DNA from: Burkholderia pseudomultivorans | GTDB lineage: Bacteria; Pseudomonadota; Gammaproteobacteria; Burkholderiales; Burkholderiaceae | Direction: 5' to 3' | NCBI RefSeq assembly: GCF_902499075.1 | Contig: NZ_CABVPP010000043.1 | Coordinates: 1 to 63,206, forward strand | Length of the DNA stretch: 63,206 nucleotides | Shown here: positions 35,981 through 43,531 of the stretch, piece after piece | Layout of the letters: each line of letters opens with the position of its first letter | Position numbering within the stretch: the first letter of the stretch is position 1 | Made by a program: the position numbers and the translations under genes | The notes under the pieces: model-generated | Database searches by the model: none | The model's input: the letters and a program-made list of their open reading frames with translations, nothing else | What the model was told of the DNA's origin: nothing

Positions 35981-37063
35981 TTACAATGCAGTCGCCCGAT
36001 TCTCGTCGCGTTCGAGGCCAACGACGTGGACTGTTCGAGTGGGGAACGCAAATTCGAGTCCAGCGCGTGTGAGTCCGTCCATCAGGTCCAGATTGATCTC
36101 TTGCTGAACATCCATATAGACGTTGTAACTTGGGTCCGTAACGTAATACACGACTTCGAAGATTAGGTCGCTGTCCCCGAACCCCTTGAAATGCGCGCGA
36201 TCGAAGCGGGTGTTGCCAGCGGATTCGACCGCAGTTTTCACGATTCCCGGTACCCTCCGCAATGTGTCCGGGGTCGCGTCATAGGTCACACCAAAAGAAA
36301 ATTGGATGCGGCGTTCAGCCATCCTCTTGTAGTTGTGAATCGTGTGCTTGAGCAGTTCGGTGTTGCTACAGACAACCTGCTCACCGCTCAGACTTCGAAT
36401 GCGGGTCGTCTTTAACCCGATGTGCTCGATGCTGCCGGCCACGTCGCCGAATACGATGAAATCGCCGATTTCGAAAGGTTTGTCCAGACCGATCGCCAGC
36501 GATGCAAACAAATCGCTCAAGATGCTTTGAACTGCCAATGCAACCGCGACGCCGCCCACACCGAGACTCGCAACGAACGCGGTAATGTTCACGCCCATGT
36601 TGGCCAGGATCGCGAGCAATAGCACAGACCATAAGACCCCCCTTAGGACCCAGGCGATCATCGTGGTCATCACCGGATTGTGAGCAAGGGTACCCGTTGC
36701 ATCCAGTCGTCTTGTGGTCCAGATGCCAACCCCGCGACTTGCCCAGAGCGCGAGCTGCAGTCCGACCACGAGGAACCAAAGGTGATCGAGTCGGTTTCCC
36801 CAGCGCTCTGGTAACGGCAGGAATTTCGCGCCGATCAGTATGGCGGCGGCCAGTAGGAAGATTTTGTGTGTGCGGCGCAGCACCTCCACAAGCATGTCGT
36901 CGTACTGTGTACTGGTACGTATCGAAAGAGCCGCAAGGCGATCCGTAATGAACTTCAGCATATAGGCCAGAGCGACGTAGCTTCCCGCAGCCGCTGCAAG
37001 CGCGTACACCCAGTCAATCGCCGCAATCCCCATAAATGCATTAAGGTCCAACCAGCTTCTCAT
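35981..37063 (-). CDS. MscS-family mechanosensitive channel
   Basis: 360 residues. About four N-terminal membrane helices precede the MscS pore and beta domain: TAFVASLGVGGVAVALAVQSIL with the Gly/Ala-rich TM3, then DLFASLAIGLDKPFEIGDFIVFGDVAGSIEHIGLKTTRIRS (given in parts). The protein would open on membrane tension and protect against osmotic downshift. The start at 37063 follows GGGGAAGAG and gives a sensible N-terminus; longer readings add a hydrophilic tail without a ribosome-binding site. Confidence 0.88.
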   Translation of the reverse strand: MRSWLDLNAFMGIAAIDWVYALAAAAGSYVALAYMLKFITDRLAALSIRTSTQYDDMLVEVLRRTHKIFLLAAAILIGAKFLPLPERWGNRLDHLWFLVVGLQLALWASRGVGIWTTRRLDATGTLAHNPVMTTMIAWVLRGVLWSVLLLAILANMGVNITAFVASLGVGGVAVALAVQSILSDLFASLAIGLDKPFEIGDFIVFGDVAGSIEHIGLKTTRIRSLSGEQVVCSNTELLKHTIHNYKRMAERRIQFSFGVTYDATPDTLRRVPGIVKTAVESAGNTRFDRAHFKGFGDSDLIFEVVYYVTDPSYNVYMDVQQEINLDLMDGLTRAGLEFAFPTRTVHVVGLERDENRATAL

Positions 37064-37446
37064 TGCTCTTCCCCGCTTGAGTGCAATCCGTGGATATAGA
37101 TCGAGAGTTTCCGGAAGTCGATGCATTTTGTGTCGTCTCATCCGTCGAATAGTTCCCCAAACACGACGCTCGTTCAGGGAAATGTCGCGGCGGCGACGGC
37201 GCAGAGCCCTGTTCCGCTTGGAATGCGTTGAAATACGCTATTGCTGAGGGCGTTTGACTAGACAATGCGCAGGCGCAGAAACGGCATTGGTTGCACATGG
37301 CATAACGCGCGCTTATCGAACACCGCTCTCCAGCTTCGAGGCGCGGAGAGGCTTTGTTCATCACCTTTGTGCGTAAGTGCGGATTCGGTCCGACGTGTGC
37401 AGCCGAGAGTCCCTCCCGTAGCTGGCTCGCCGTAGCGGGTTCCGGC
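37064..37446. other. Intergenic region, nothing recognised
   Basis: About 380 bases upstream of the MscS gene and downstream of the hybrid kinase, both on the minus strand. No frame is convincing. It presumably holds the MscS promoter. Confidence 0.4.
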
Positions 37447-39045
37447 CTACTGACGCTCTCCATCGGAACGCGTCCTGCCGGAGGCGACGCGCAGAAGAAC
37501 AGCGTCAAGCGCTTGCATTTCGACCGGTTTCCCGAGGTGGTCGTCAAAGCCTGCGCGTCGGGTACGCTCCCGGTCTGACGCGCCCGTTTGTCCCGACACA
37601 GCGACGCAAACAGTCTCCGCAAGCTCGTCCGAAGAACGGACTTGGCATAGGAGCCCAAAGCGATCGACATCTGGCATCGAGAGATCCATCAACATCAGAT
37701 GTGGTCGAAATCCACGTGCCAACGCTAGCGCTTCGACTGCACAGTAGGCGACGCGTGCGGCGTGTCCCTTCATCTGCAGCAGGACACCAAGTGAATCCGC
37801 CGAATCGCGATTGTCGTCGACCACAACGATGCGAAGCGGCGCTGAGGATGGAGGTATGGAATGCTCGGCAGCGGATACTTGGTCGCACGCAGCACGCGTA
37901 GTCGGTAATAGAACAGTAACCGTGGTGCCTCGTCCAGGACCGGCGGTTTCAGCGTGAACAGAGCCGTCGTGTAACCTAACCAGCGAGCGGGAAACGCTGA
38001 GGCCCAAACCGAACCCTGGCTCACCCGGTTGGGCCGGCACCGACATGCCCTGTTGCTCAAACATATCAAAGATAGAATCGCCCGCACCGGGCAAGATCCC
38101 GAGGCGGAAGTCCACCACACGAATAGCGACTTTGCCGCCATCGGCTCGCACGACGACATCGATTCTTTCGCCTACAGGGGAGAATCTGACAGCGTTGTCA
38201 AGCAGGTTGCAAAGCGCCTGGGTCAGCCGAAGTCTATCGCCATTCAATACGATTTCGTCGGCTGGTATGTCGAGGTTGAACTGCAGTCCCCGGTCGCCTG
38301 CCTTCCCTCGGGTGCGTTCCACTGCAAGTGTCACGATTTCGCGTGCCGTCACGACCTCAACGTTCAGCAGGATCTCACCGGCGGCAACATTGGCGGCATC
38401 CACAAGATCGTCTACCATGCGGGTCAACAACCTGACCTGACGGTCAATCGAATCTCGGCATAGCGACAACTCATGACCGAGTCCAGAAATACTCTGGAAA
38501 ACAGCGGCTGAATAGCGCAGCGGAGCAAGATGGTTCCGCAATTCATGGCCCAGCTTTGCGATGAACCGATTGAAGCCATCCGCAAATGCATCCCCTTTCT
38601 CAAGATGCGTGCGAAGAGAAATGTCTCGTATTATTTGGACGAATCCACACAACTGAGCATTGTCGCCGTGGAGTGGAGTAATGGTGACATGCGCCCAAAA
38701 TCGGGAACAGTCCTTGCGCATGCGCCAGCCTTCCGTCTCGAATCGATGGTCGCTCGCCGCGACTCTTAGACAACGCTCGGGCAGTCCCGCCTCAATTTCA
38801 TCGGCTGGAAATAGGCACGCGAAGTTTCGTCCGATTACTTCCTGCGCCGTGTAGCCGCAAATCAATTCGACACCCAGATTCGATGTCCTGATCGTCCCGC
38901 TGAGATCGAGGAGACAAATTGCGTAGTCCGGGACGGACTCGACCACCGATAGGAACTGAAATTCCGCAAGGTTCGGTTCTGGGCTAGTCACACCACTTTT
39001 GATACCAGACGGTCCCTCTGATGCTGGCTCTGCTTTGTCGATCAT
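37447..39045 (-). CDS. Hybrid sensor kinase: PAS-HisKA-HATPase-receiver
   Basis: 532 residues, no membrane segment. An N-terminal PAS domain (about 30-145: NLAEFQFLSVVESVPDYAICLLD onward) is followed by HisKA with phospho-acceptor His in KLGHELRNHLAPLR, a HATPase domain with N-box LCNLLDNAVRFS and G2 GFGLGLSVSRSL, and a C-terminal receiver with VVVDDNRDS, the phospho-Asp in LMDLSMPDVD and Lys in LGKPVEM. The G1 box, normally DxGxG, reads VDFRLGIL, so nucleotide binding may be weakened. It resembles soluble hybrid kinases of the PAS/receiver type with no dedicated partner nearby; the input may be redox or a small molecule. Confidence 0.9.
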   Translation of the reverse strand: MIDKAEPASEGPSGIKSGVTSPEPNLAEFQFLSVVESVPDYAICLLDLSGTIRTSNLGVELICGYTAQEVIGRNFACLFPADEIEAGLPERCLRVAASDHRFETEGWRMRKDCSRFWAHVTITPLHGDNAQLCGFVQIIRDISLRTHLEKGDAFADGFNRFIAKLGHELRNHLAPLRYSAAVFQSISGLGHELSLCRDSIDRQVRLLTRMVDDLVDAANVAAGEILLNVEVVTAREIVTLAVERTRGKAGDRGLQFNLDIPADEIVLNGDRLRLTQALCNLLDNAVRFSPVGERIDVVVRADGGKVAIRVVDFRLGILPGAGDSIFDMFEQQGMSVPAQPGEPGFGLGLSVSRSLVRLHDGSVHAETAGPGRGTTVTVLLPTTRAACDQVSAAEHSIPPSSAPLRIVVVDDNRDSADSLGVLLQMKGHAARVAYCAVEALALARGFRPHLMLMDLSMPDVDRFGLLCQVRSSDELAETVCVAVSGQTGASDRERTRRAGFDDHLGKPVEMQALDAVLLRVASGRTRSDGERQ

Positions 39046-39272
39046 CCTCGCGTCCCCGATGCTGTTGTACCCTCGCTTGTAGTTGAAAGCGGGCTGTTTC
39101 AGCGAACAGCTCCTCACCCTAACACTCGGCCTTTATCGAGTTTGGCAATGCCCGGCACACAAAGTTTCTCACCGGTGCGTGCGCAATCATCCCGATTGCC
39201 CGATGCAGGATCATAAGTCGTCGCATTCCGCGCCGCGCAAAGCTGATGAAGCACGCAGTACGAGTAAGCCGG

Positions 39273-39677
39273 TCATTGCGTTTCCAATGGCTTTATTGTC
39301 ATACCTACGATGTGCGAACGCCAGGCACTGCACTTGGCCGACACGGGAATCCATGCACCGCTGGGTCGAAGGCGCGCTGAGGCACGAATGGTCACCATCG
39401 AGTCCACGAACGGTCCGCGAGCCGTTCTTCCCTCGATCGCGCGAAAGGCGCGAACCTTAGCCTTCAGCAACCGCCCATCGGGCGCGATAAACATGTCGTA
39501 CTGCACCGATGTCCTGATCCATCGGTTGATTTCCGCGACACACTTGATGACGGCCGGGCGAACGTTGATGCGCGCAAGGTAGCGATAGTACTCGGGAATC
39601 GTTTGATCAGCCCTGGATCCTGCCGCATACGCAAACAGAAACACGGACGCTGAGACGAGGATAAGCAGGCCTTTCAT
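39273..39677 (-). CDS. Small exported protein with TonB-C-like features
   Basis: 134 residues. A signal peptide (MKGLLILVSASVFLFAYAAGSRA) precedes a domain with RWIRTSVQYDMFIAPDGRLLKAKVRAF and TRGPFVDSMVTIRASARLRPSG-like sequence (seen as ARGPFVDSMVTIRASARL), reminiscent of a TonB C-terminal fold, though the match is weak. The start at 39677 is chosen for the signal peptide; no good ribosome-binding site is seen. It is followed 59 bases later by the ClC gene in the opposite reading order (its stop at 39736). Confidence 0.55.
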   Translation of the reverse strand: MKGLLILVSASVFLFAYAAGSRADQTIPEYYRYLARINVRPAVIKCVAEINRWIRTSVQYDMFIAPDGRLLKAKVRAFRAIEGRTARGPFVDSMVTIRASARLRPSGAWIPVSAKCSAWRSHIVGMTIKPLETQ

Positions 39678-39735
39678 AAGTGGAGGTAAACGAGGTGGAT
39701 CATAATTCTTTCCGTGGACCGATGGCGTCTCCAAG

Positions 39736-41055
39736 TCATTGGGGGGACCCTGGGAAGTAGCGGGTCGAAAGTGCTTCATACAGCGGCGGAGCGAAGAATC
39801 GCGACACGCGGCTGGCAATCAGCGCGGTGGCCATCAGCGAAATGACCAGCGCATGGCCGTTGATCATCTCGATGACGATGACGAATGCCGTGATCGGGCT
39901 CTGCGTGACCGCGGCGAGATAGCCGACCATCCCGAGCGCAATCAGCATCTGTAGCTGCATTCCTGAGAACAGGATGTGCAACGTATTGCCGATCCCCGCG
40001 CCGATTGCAAGAGACGGTGCGAACAGGCCACCCGGCGCACCAGGCAGATAGGAGCCGATCATCGAAACCATCTTGAACACCGGGTACAGGACGCTGACGT
40101 CAGTGTGGCTCTCGAGCATGCCGCGGGCCTCCGCATATCCGCTGCCGAACGTATGGCCGTGGGTCGCAACGCCGACGACCGCGATGACCAGCCCGCACGC
40201 TGCACCAAACAGTACCGGTTGGCCAACACGGAAATCCTGAAGCCTTCGCGGCATCCAGCGTCGTGTATTGAGCAACAACCAGCAGAAGATTCCGCCCATA
40301 ACGCCCGCAATTATCCCAATGAGGACGACCGCGAGCGCCAACGACTGGGGAAGGTGCGCCCCTACGTCGATCGTGCCGAAATAAACGTAGTTGCCCTGAA
40401 TGCCGAGCGACACAATACCGGCAAAGATGATCGCCGTGATTAGGACGCCGCTCGTGCGTTGCTCGAAGCTTCGCATGAGTTCCTCGATCGCGAACACGAC
40501 CCCTGCGAGAGGCGCATTGAATGCGGCGGAAAGCCCCGCTGCCGCACCGGCAAGAGCCAGCCGGTGCTCAAGCACGCCCGGTCGGATCGCGCGAAACCGC
40601 TGCGGATAGAATTTCCGCAGGTTGAACATGAGCGCGGCGCCCACGTGGATCGTCGGCCCTTCCCGACCGATCGTGAAGCCGCCAAGAATGGCCCCGAAGG
40701 AAACGAGGATCTTGCCGACTAGGATCCTGAGTTTGAGCAACCGGGCACCCGTGTTGCCCGGCGCGTGCAGCATTGCAATAACCTGCGGAATCCCGCTTCC
40801 CTCCGCACCATCGAAGAAGCGCCGCGTCAACCAGACCGTCAACGCGCCGATGATCGGCGTGACAATCAGCGGCAGCCACGCGTGCCGAACCGCGTAGCCC
40901 AGGAACACCGCATAACCAAAATCGATTAGCTTCGCATAAAGCACCGCGACGAGGCCTACGGCGACCGCACCCAGCCAGAACACTCCATAGTGAAGCCACA
41001 GACGCCGTGCGTGCAGCAATGCGCGGCGGTCCGCGAGCGCGGAAATGCGAATCAT
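39736..41055 (-). CDS. ClC-family chloride channel/antiporter (no CBS domains)
   Basis: 439 residues, about 10-12 membrane segments. The three selectivity regions are present: GSGIPQ, GREGPTIHVG with the gating Glu, and GAPGGLFAPSL. It lacks C-terminal CBS domains and is the size of ClcA. The start ATG 41055 fits the usual N-terminus. ClC antiporters help in acid resistance by electrical shunting. A second, larger ClC lies 2.5 kb away. Confidence 0.9.
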   Translation of the reverse strand: MIRISALADRRALLHARRLWLHYGVFWLGAVAVGLVAVLYAKLIDFGYAVFLGYAVRHAWLPLIVTPIIGALTVWLTRRFFDGAEGSGIPQVIAMLHAPGNTGARLLKLRILVGKILVSFGAILGGFTIGREGPTIHVGAALMFNLRKFYPQRFRAIRPGVLEHRLALAGAAAGLSAAFNAPLAGVVFAIEELMRSFEQRTSGVLITAIIFAGIVSLGIQGNYVYFGTIDVGAHLPQSLALAVVLIGIIAGVMGGIFCWLLLNTRRWMPRRLQDFRVGQPVLFGAACGLVIAVVGVATHGHTFGSGYAEARGMLESHTDVSVLYPVFKMVSMIGSYLPGAPGGLFAPSLAIGAGIGNTLHILFSGMQLQMLIALGMVGYLAAVTQSPITAFVIVIEMINGHALVISLMATALIASRVSRFFAPPLYEALSTRYFPGSPQ

Positions 41056-41111
41056 CGGTCTCCCCCTACCCACTTGTCAGCTTCTTCAATATTGGACGAT
41101 ATCCCGATCGC

Positions 41112-42299
41112 TCAGCTTCGCGCCGGCGGCGGCTTCATGCCGATCGCGATCGCAAGCCACACCGCCGCTCCACCTGCACATGTCAGAAACACCTCGTTTG
41201 CGCCGCCGTGCTTCAGCAGCCAGCCGCCCACGATGCCGCCGAGCGCGAGCCCGATCGACTGCGTGGTGTTGTAGACGCCCGTGGCCGCGCCCTTGCGCGA
41301 ACCCGGCGCGAGCTTCGACACGAGCGACGGCTGCGACGCTTCCAGGATGTTGAACCCGAGGAAGTAGACGAAGAGGATCGCCGCCACAATCAGAATGGTA
41401 TGCGGTGCGCTGCCGAGCAACAATTGGCCGAGCAGGATAGCCAGAATGCCGCCGAGCAGCACCGGCTTCATCTTGCCCCGTTTTTCCGCGACGATGATCG
41501 CCGGTACCATCATCACGAACGCGAGCCCCATCACCGGCAGGTAGACCTTCCAGTGCGCGGCGACCGGCAGCCCGCCGTCGACCAAAAGGCGCGGCACGAC
41601 CAGGAACAGCGCTGTCTGCGTCGCATGCAGCACCAGCACGCCGAAGTTCAGGCGCAGCAGCTCGACGTTGTGCAGCACCTCGGCGAACGGCGCGGGCACG
41701 TGCACGGGCTTCGCGGCGTCGGGCACGATCCACAGCACGACACCGATCGCGAGGAGCGACAGCACGCCGACGATCGCGAACAGCCCGCTCATCCCGACCC
41801 AGTGGAACACGATCGGCGCGCCGACGATCGCGACCGCGAACGACACGCCGATCGACCCGCCGACCATCGCCATCGCCTTCGTGCGGTTCTGCTCGGAGGT
41901 CAGGTCGGCAATGAACGCGAGCACCGCGGACGACACGGCGCCCATCCCCTGGATCACGCGGCCGACGATGATCCACGTGATGTCGTGCGCGAATGCGGCG
42001 ACGAAGCTGCCGATCGCGAAGATCACCAGGCCCGTGGCGATCACCGGCTTGCGGCCGAACTTGTCGGACGCCCAGCCGTAGAAGATATAGAACAGCGACT
42101 GCGTGACGCCGTAGGCCCCGAGCGCGATACCGACGAGCAGCACGTTGTCGCCGCCCGGGATGGTTTTCGCGTAGACCGAGAACACCGGCATGATCATGAA
42201 CAGGCCGAGCATGCGCAGCGCGAAGATCGCCGCGAGCGACGTGGTCGCGCGCAATTCGGGCGCAGTCATGCGGGAAGATACGGTGGACGACTGGGACAT
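41112..42299 (-). CDS. MFS transporter (drug/metabolite exporter, 12-helix)
   Basis: 395 residues with 12 predicted membrane segments. The MFS signature GWASDKFGRKPVIATG lies between helices 2 and 3 and GRVIQGMGAVSSAVLAF in helices 4-5, as in DHA1-type proton-coupled exporters. Codon use is markedly GC-richer than in the flanking ClC and Pal genes. No ribosome-binding site is evident before ATG 42299, and the 5' leader contains mutually exclusive hairpins ending in a U-run, suggesting regulation by attenuation. Substrate unknown. Confidence 0.88.
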   Translation of the reverse strand: MSQSSTVSSRMTAPELRATTSLAAIFALRMLGLFMIMPVFSVYAKTIPGGDNVLLVGIALGAYGVTQSLFYIFYGWASDKFGRKPVIATGLVIFAIGSFVAAFAHDITWIIVGRVIQGMGAVSSAVLAFIADLTSEQNRTKAMAMVGGSIGVSFAVAIVGAPIVFHWVGMSGLFAIVGVLSLLAIGVVLWIVPDAAKPVHVPAPFAEVLHNVELLRLNFGVLVLHATQTALFLVVPRLLVDGGLPVAAHWKVYLPVMGLAFVMMVPAIIVAEKRGKMKPVLLGGILAILLGQLLLGSAPHTILIVAAILFVYFLGFNILEASQPSLVSKLAPGSRKGAATGVYNTTQSIGLALGGIVGGWLLKHGGANEVFLTCAGGAAVWLAIAIGMKPPPARS

Positions 42300-42341
42300 C
42301 GTTGACGCAATTTACCGAACAGACCGAACAACGGAGAAAAA

Positions 42342-42381
42342 AACCCAGCTAGGCAGCCGGGTTCAAGAAGTTCGACCCGGC
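42342..42381 (-). promoter_or_regulatory. Attenuator-like leader of the MFS gene
   Basis: On the minus strand a terminator hairpin, AACCC...GGGTT with an inner GCT/AGC stem (42342-42363), is followed by a run of seven T (42337-42343) only about 40 bases before the MFS start. An alternative stem, GCCGGGT with ACCCGGC (42356-42381), uses the same bases and would prevent the terminator. No gene upstream on that strand needs a terminator here, so a regulated leader is likely. The ligand or sensor is unknown. Confidence 0.55.
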
Positions 42382-42480
42382 CTCTCGTATCAGGACGACC
42401 GGACGTCGAGTTCAGCGAGCTGAGGGAGCACATCGGAACTCACGTTTCCGCAGAATTTCCGCATCGTAACATGCCGACTA

Positions 42481-42493
42481 GTCATGATGTGAC
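42481..42493. promoter_or_regulatory. GTCAT-N3-GTGAC element upstream of MFS and Pal genes
   Basis: GTCATGATGTGAC, a variant of the palindrome seen at 14729 and 33713. It lies in the divergent gap between the MFS gene and the Pal-like gene, about 180 and 210 bases from the two starts. The match is imperfect in one half, so it is weaker evidence. Confidence 0.3.
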
Positions 42494-42702
42494 ATTTCTC
42501 CTACTCTAGTTGATATGGGCTGCCGCAGTGGCAATACGATGCCGAAATCTTTCAAATCACCGTTCAATTCATTTACAAAAGACCGTCACTCACCAACAGA
42601 TACGCGCGCGATGCACTGCACCCCGGGAGGTTGAGCTCGCGCCCGTTTCGTTGATCTGCGACCCATTCCGTTCGATCGGACGCCCCTTTCGAGAGACCAG
42701 TG

Positions 42703-43206
42703 ATGAAAGGCTTGATGCGATATGCAGTAGTGTTGGTGCTCGTGCTGTTCGGCGGATGTCACTCCGCAACGAAGACACCCGGCACCGCCGGCATGATGAA
42801 TCAAAACACGGCAGACGGTCAGGCGATCGGAACACCGTCGACCATGGCCGACGAATTGAACAACCCCAACAGTCCGCTGGCGAAACGCAGCATCTATTTC
42901 GATTTCGACAGCTATGAAGTAAAGCCCGAATACCAGTCGCTGCTGCAGGCGCATGCCGACTATCTGCGCCTTCATCCAAGCCGACACGTTTTGATCCAGG
43001 GCAATACCGACGAGCGTGGCACCAGCGAGTACAACCTCGCGCTGGGCGAACGCCGGTCGCAGGCCGTGCTTCGCACGCTGGAAGCGCTCGGCGTACCTGA
43101 CTCACAGGTTGAGGCGGTCAGCTTTGGCAAGGAGAAGCCGGTCGCTTTGGGTCACGACGAAGCGTCATGGTCGCAGAATCGGCGCGCGGATATCGTCTAT
43201 CGATGA
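42703..43206 (+). CDS. Pal-like OmpA-family lipoprotein
   Basis: 167 residues. Signal with lipobox (VLVLVLFGGC, Cys about 18), a short Pro/Thr-rich linker, and an OmpA C-terminal peptidoglycan-binding domain (about 62-165) with SIYFDFDSYEVKPEY, NTDERGTSEYNLALGERRS and NRRADIVYR. It anchors the outer membrane to peptidoglycan. There is no tol gene nearby, so it is a paralogue of the housekeeping Pal. Confidence 0.9.
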   Translation: MKGLMRYAVVLVLVLFGGCHSATKTPGTAGMMNQNTADGQAIGTPSTMADELNNPNSPLAKRSIYFDFDSYEVKPEYQSLLQAHADYLRLHPSRHVLIQGNTDERGTSEYNLALGERRSQAVLRTLEALGVPDSQVEAVSFGKEKPVALGHDEASWSQNRRADIVYR

Positions 43207-43276
43207 GCGCCTCCGTGGTGGGGATCCGCCCCGCCACGCATTTCCAGACAGGGCCTGTTCGTCATCGATATCGTGA

Positions 43277-43531
43277 TCACAAGCCCATGAAGTACGGTCG
43301 AACATCCATCTCGGCGGACCACGACTGGACATCGGAGAACTCGCCGAACTCGACCGGCCTCCCGCGATAAAAACAACAGTATCCGTTGGCCGTTCTGTAG
43401 ACGATGACCCACTCGCGATCGTCATTCGTCCCGTCTTCCAGATTGCCTGCCAACACCTCTCTCCATTCATCGAGATGCAGGGCGACCGCAAGCCGCCGAC
43501 GCAGCACAGCCAGTTCAACACCCAGTTTCAT
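43277..43531 (-). CDS. Small hypothetical protein (84 aa)
   Basis: 84 residues, starting MKLGVELAVLRRRLAVALHLDEW, with AAGGAGG upstream at a good distance. Predicted soluble with an amphipathic N-terminal helix and a beta-rich second half (EWVIVYRTANGYCCFYRGRPVEFGEF). Its start overlaps the end of the ClC-CBS gene by 17 bases, so it is co-transcribed and may modulate that transporter. No family recognised. Confidence 0.6.
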   Translation of the reverse strand: MKLGVELAVLRRRLAVALHLDEWREVLAGNLEDGTNDDREWVIVYRTANGYCCFYRGRPVEFGEFSDVQSWSAEMDVRPYFMGL

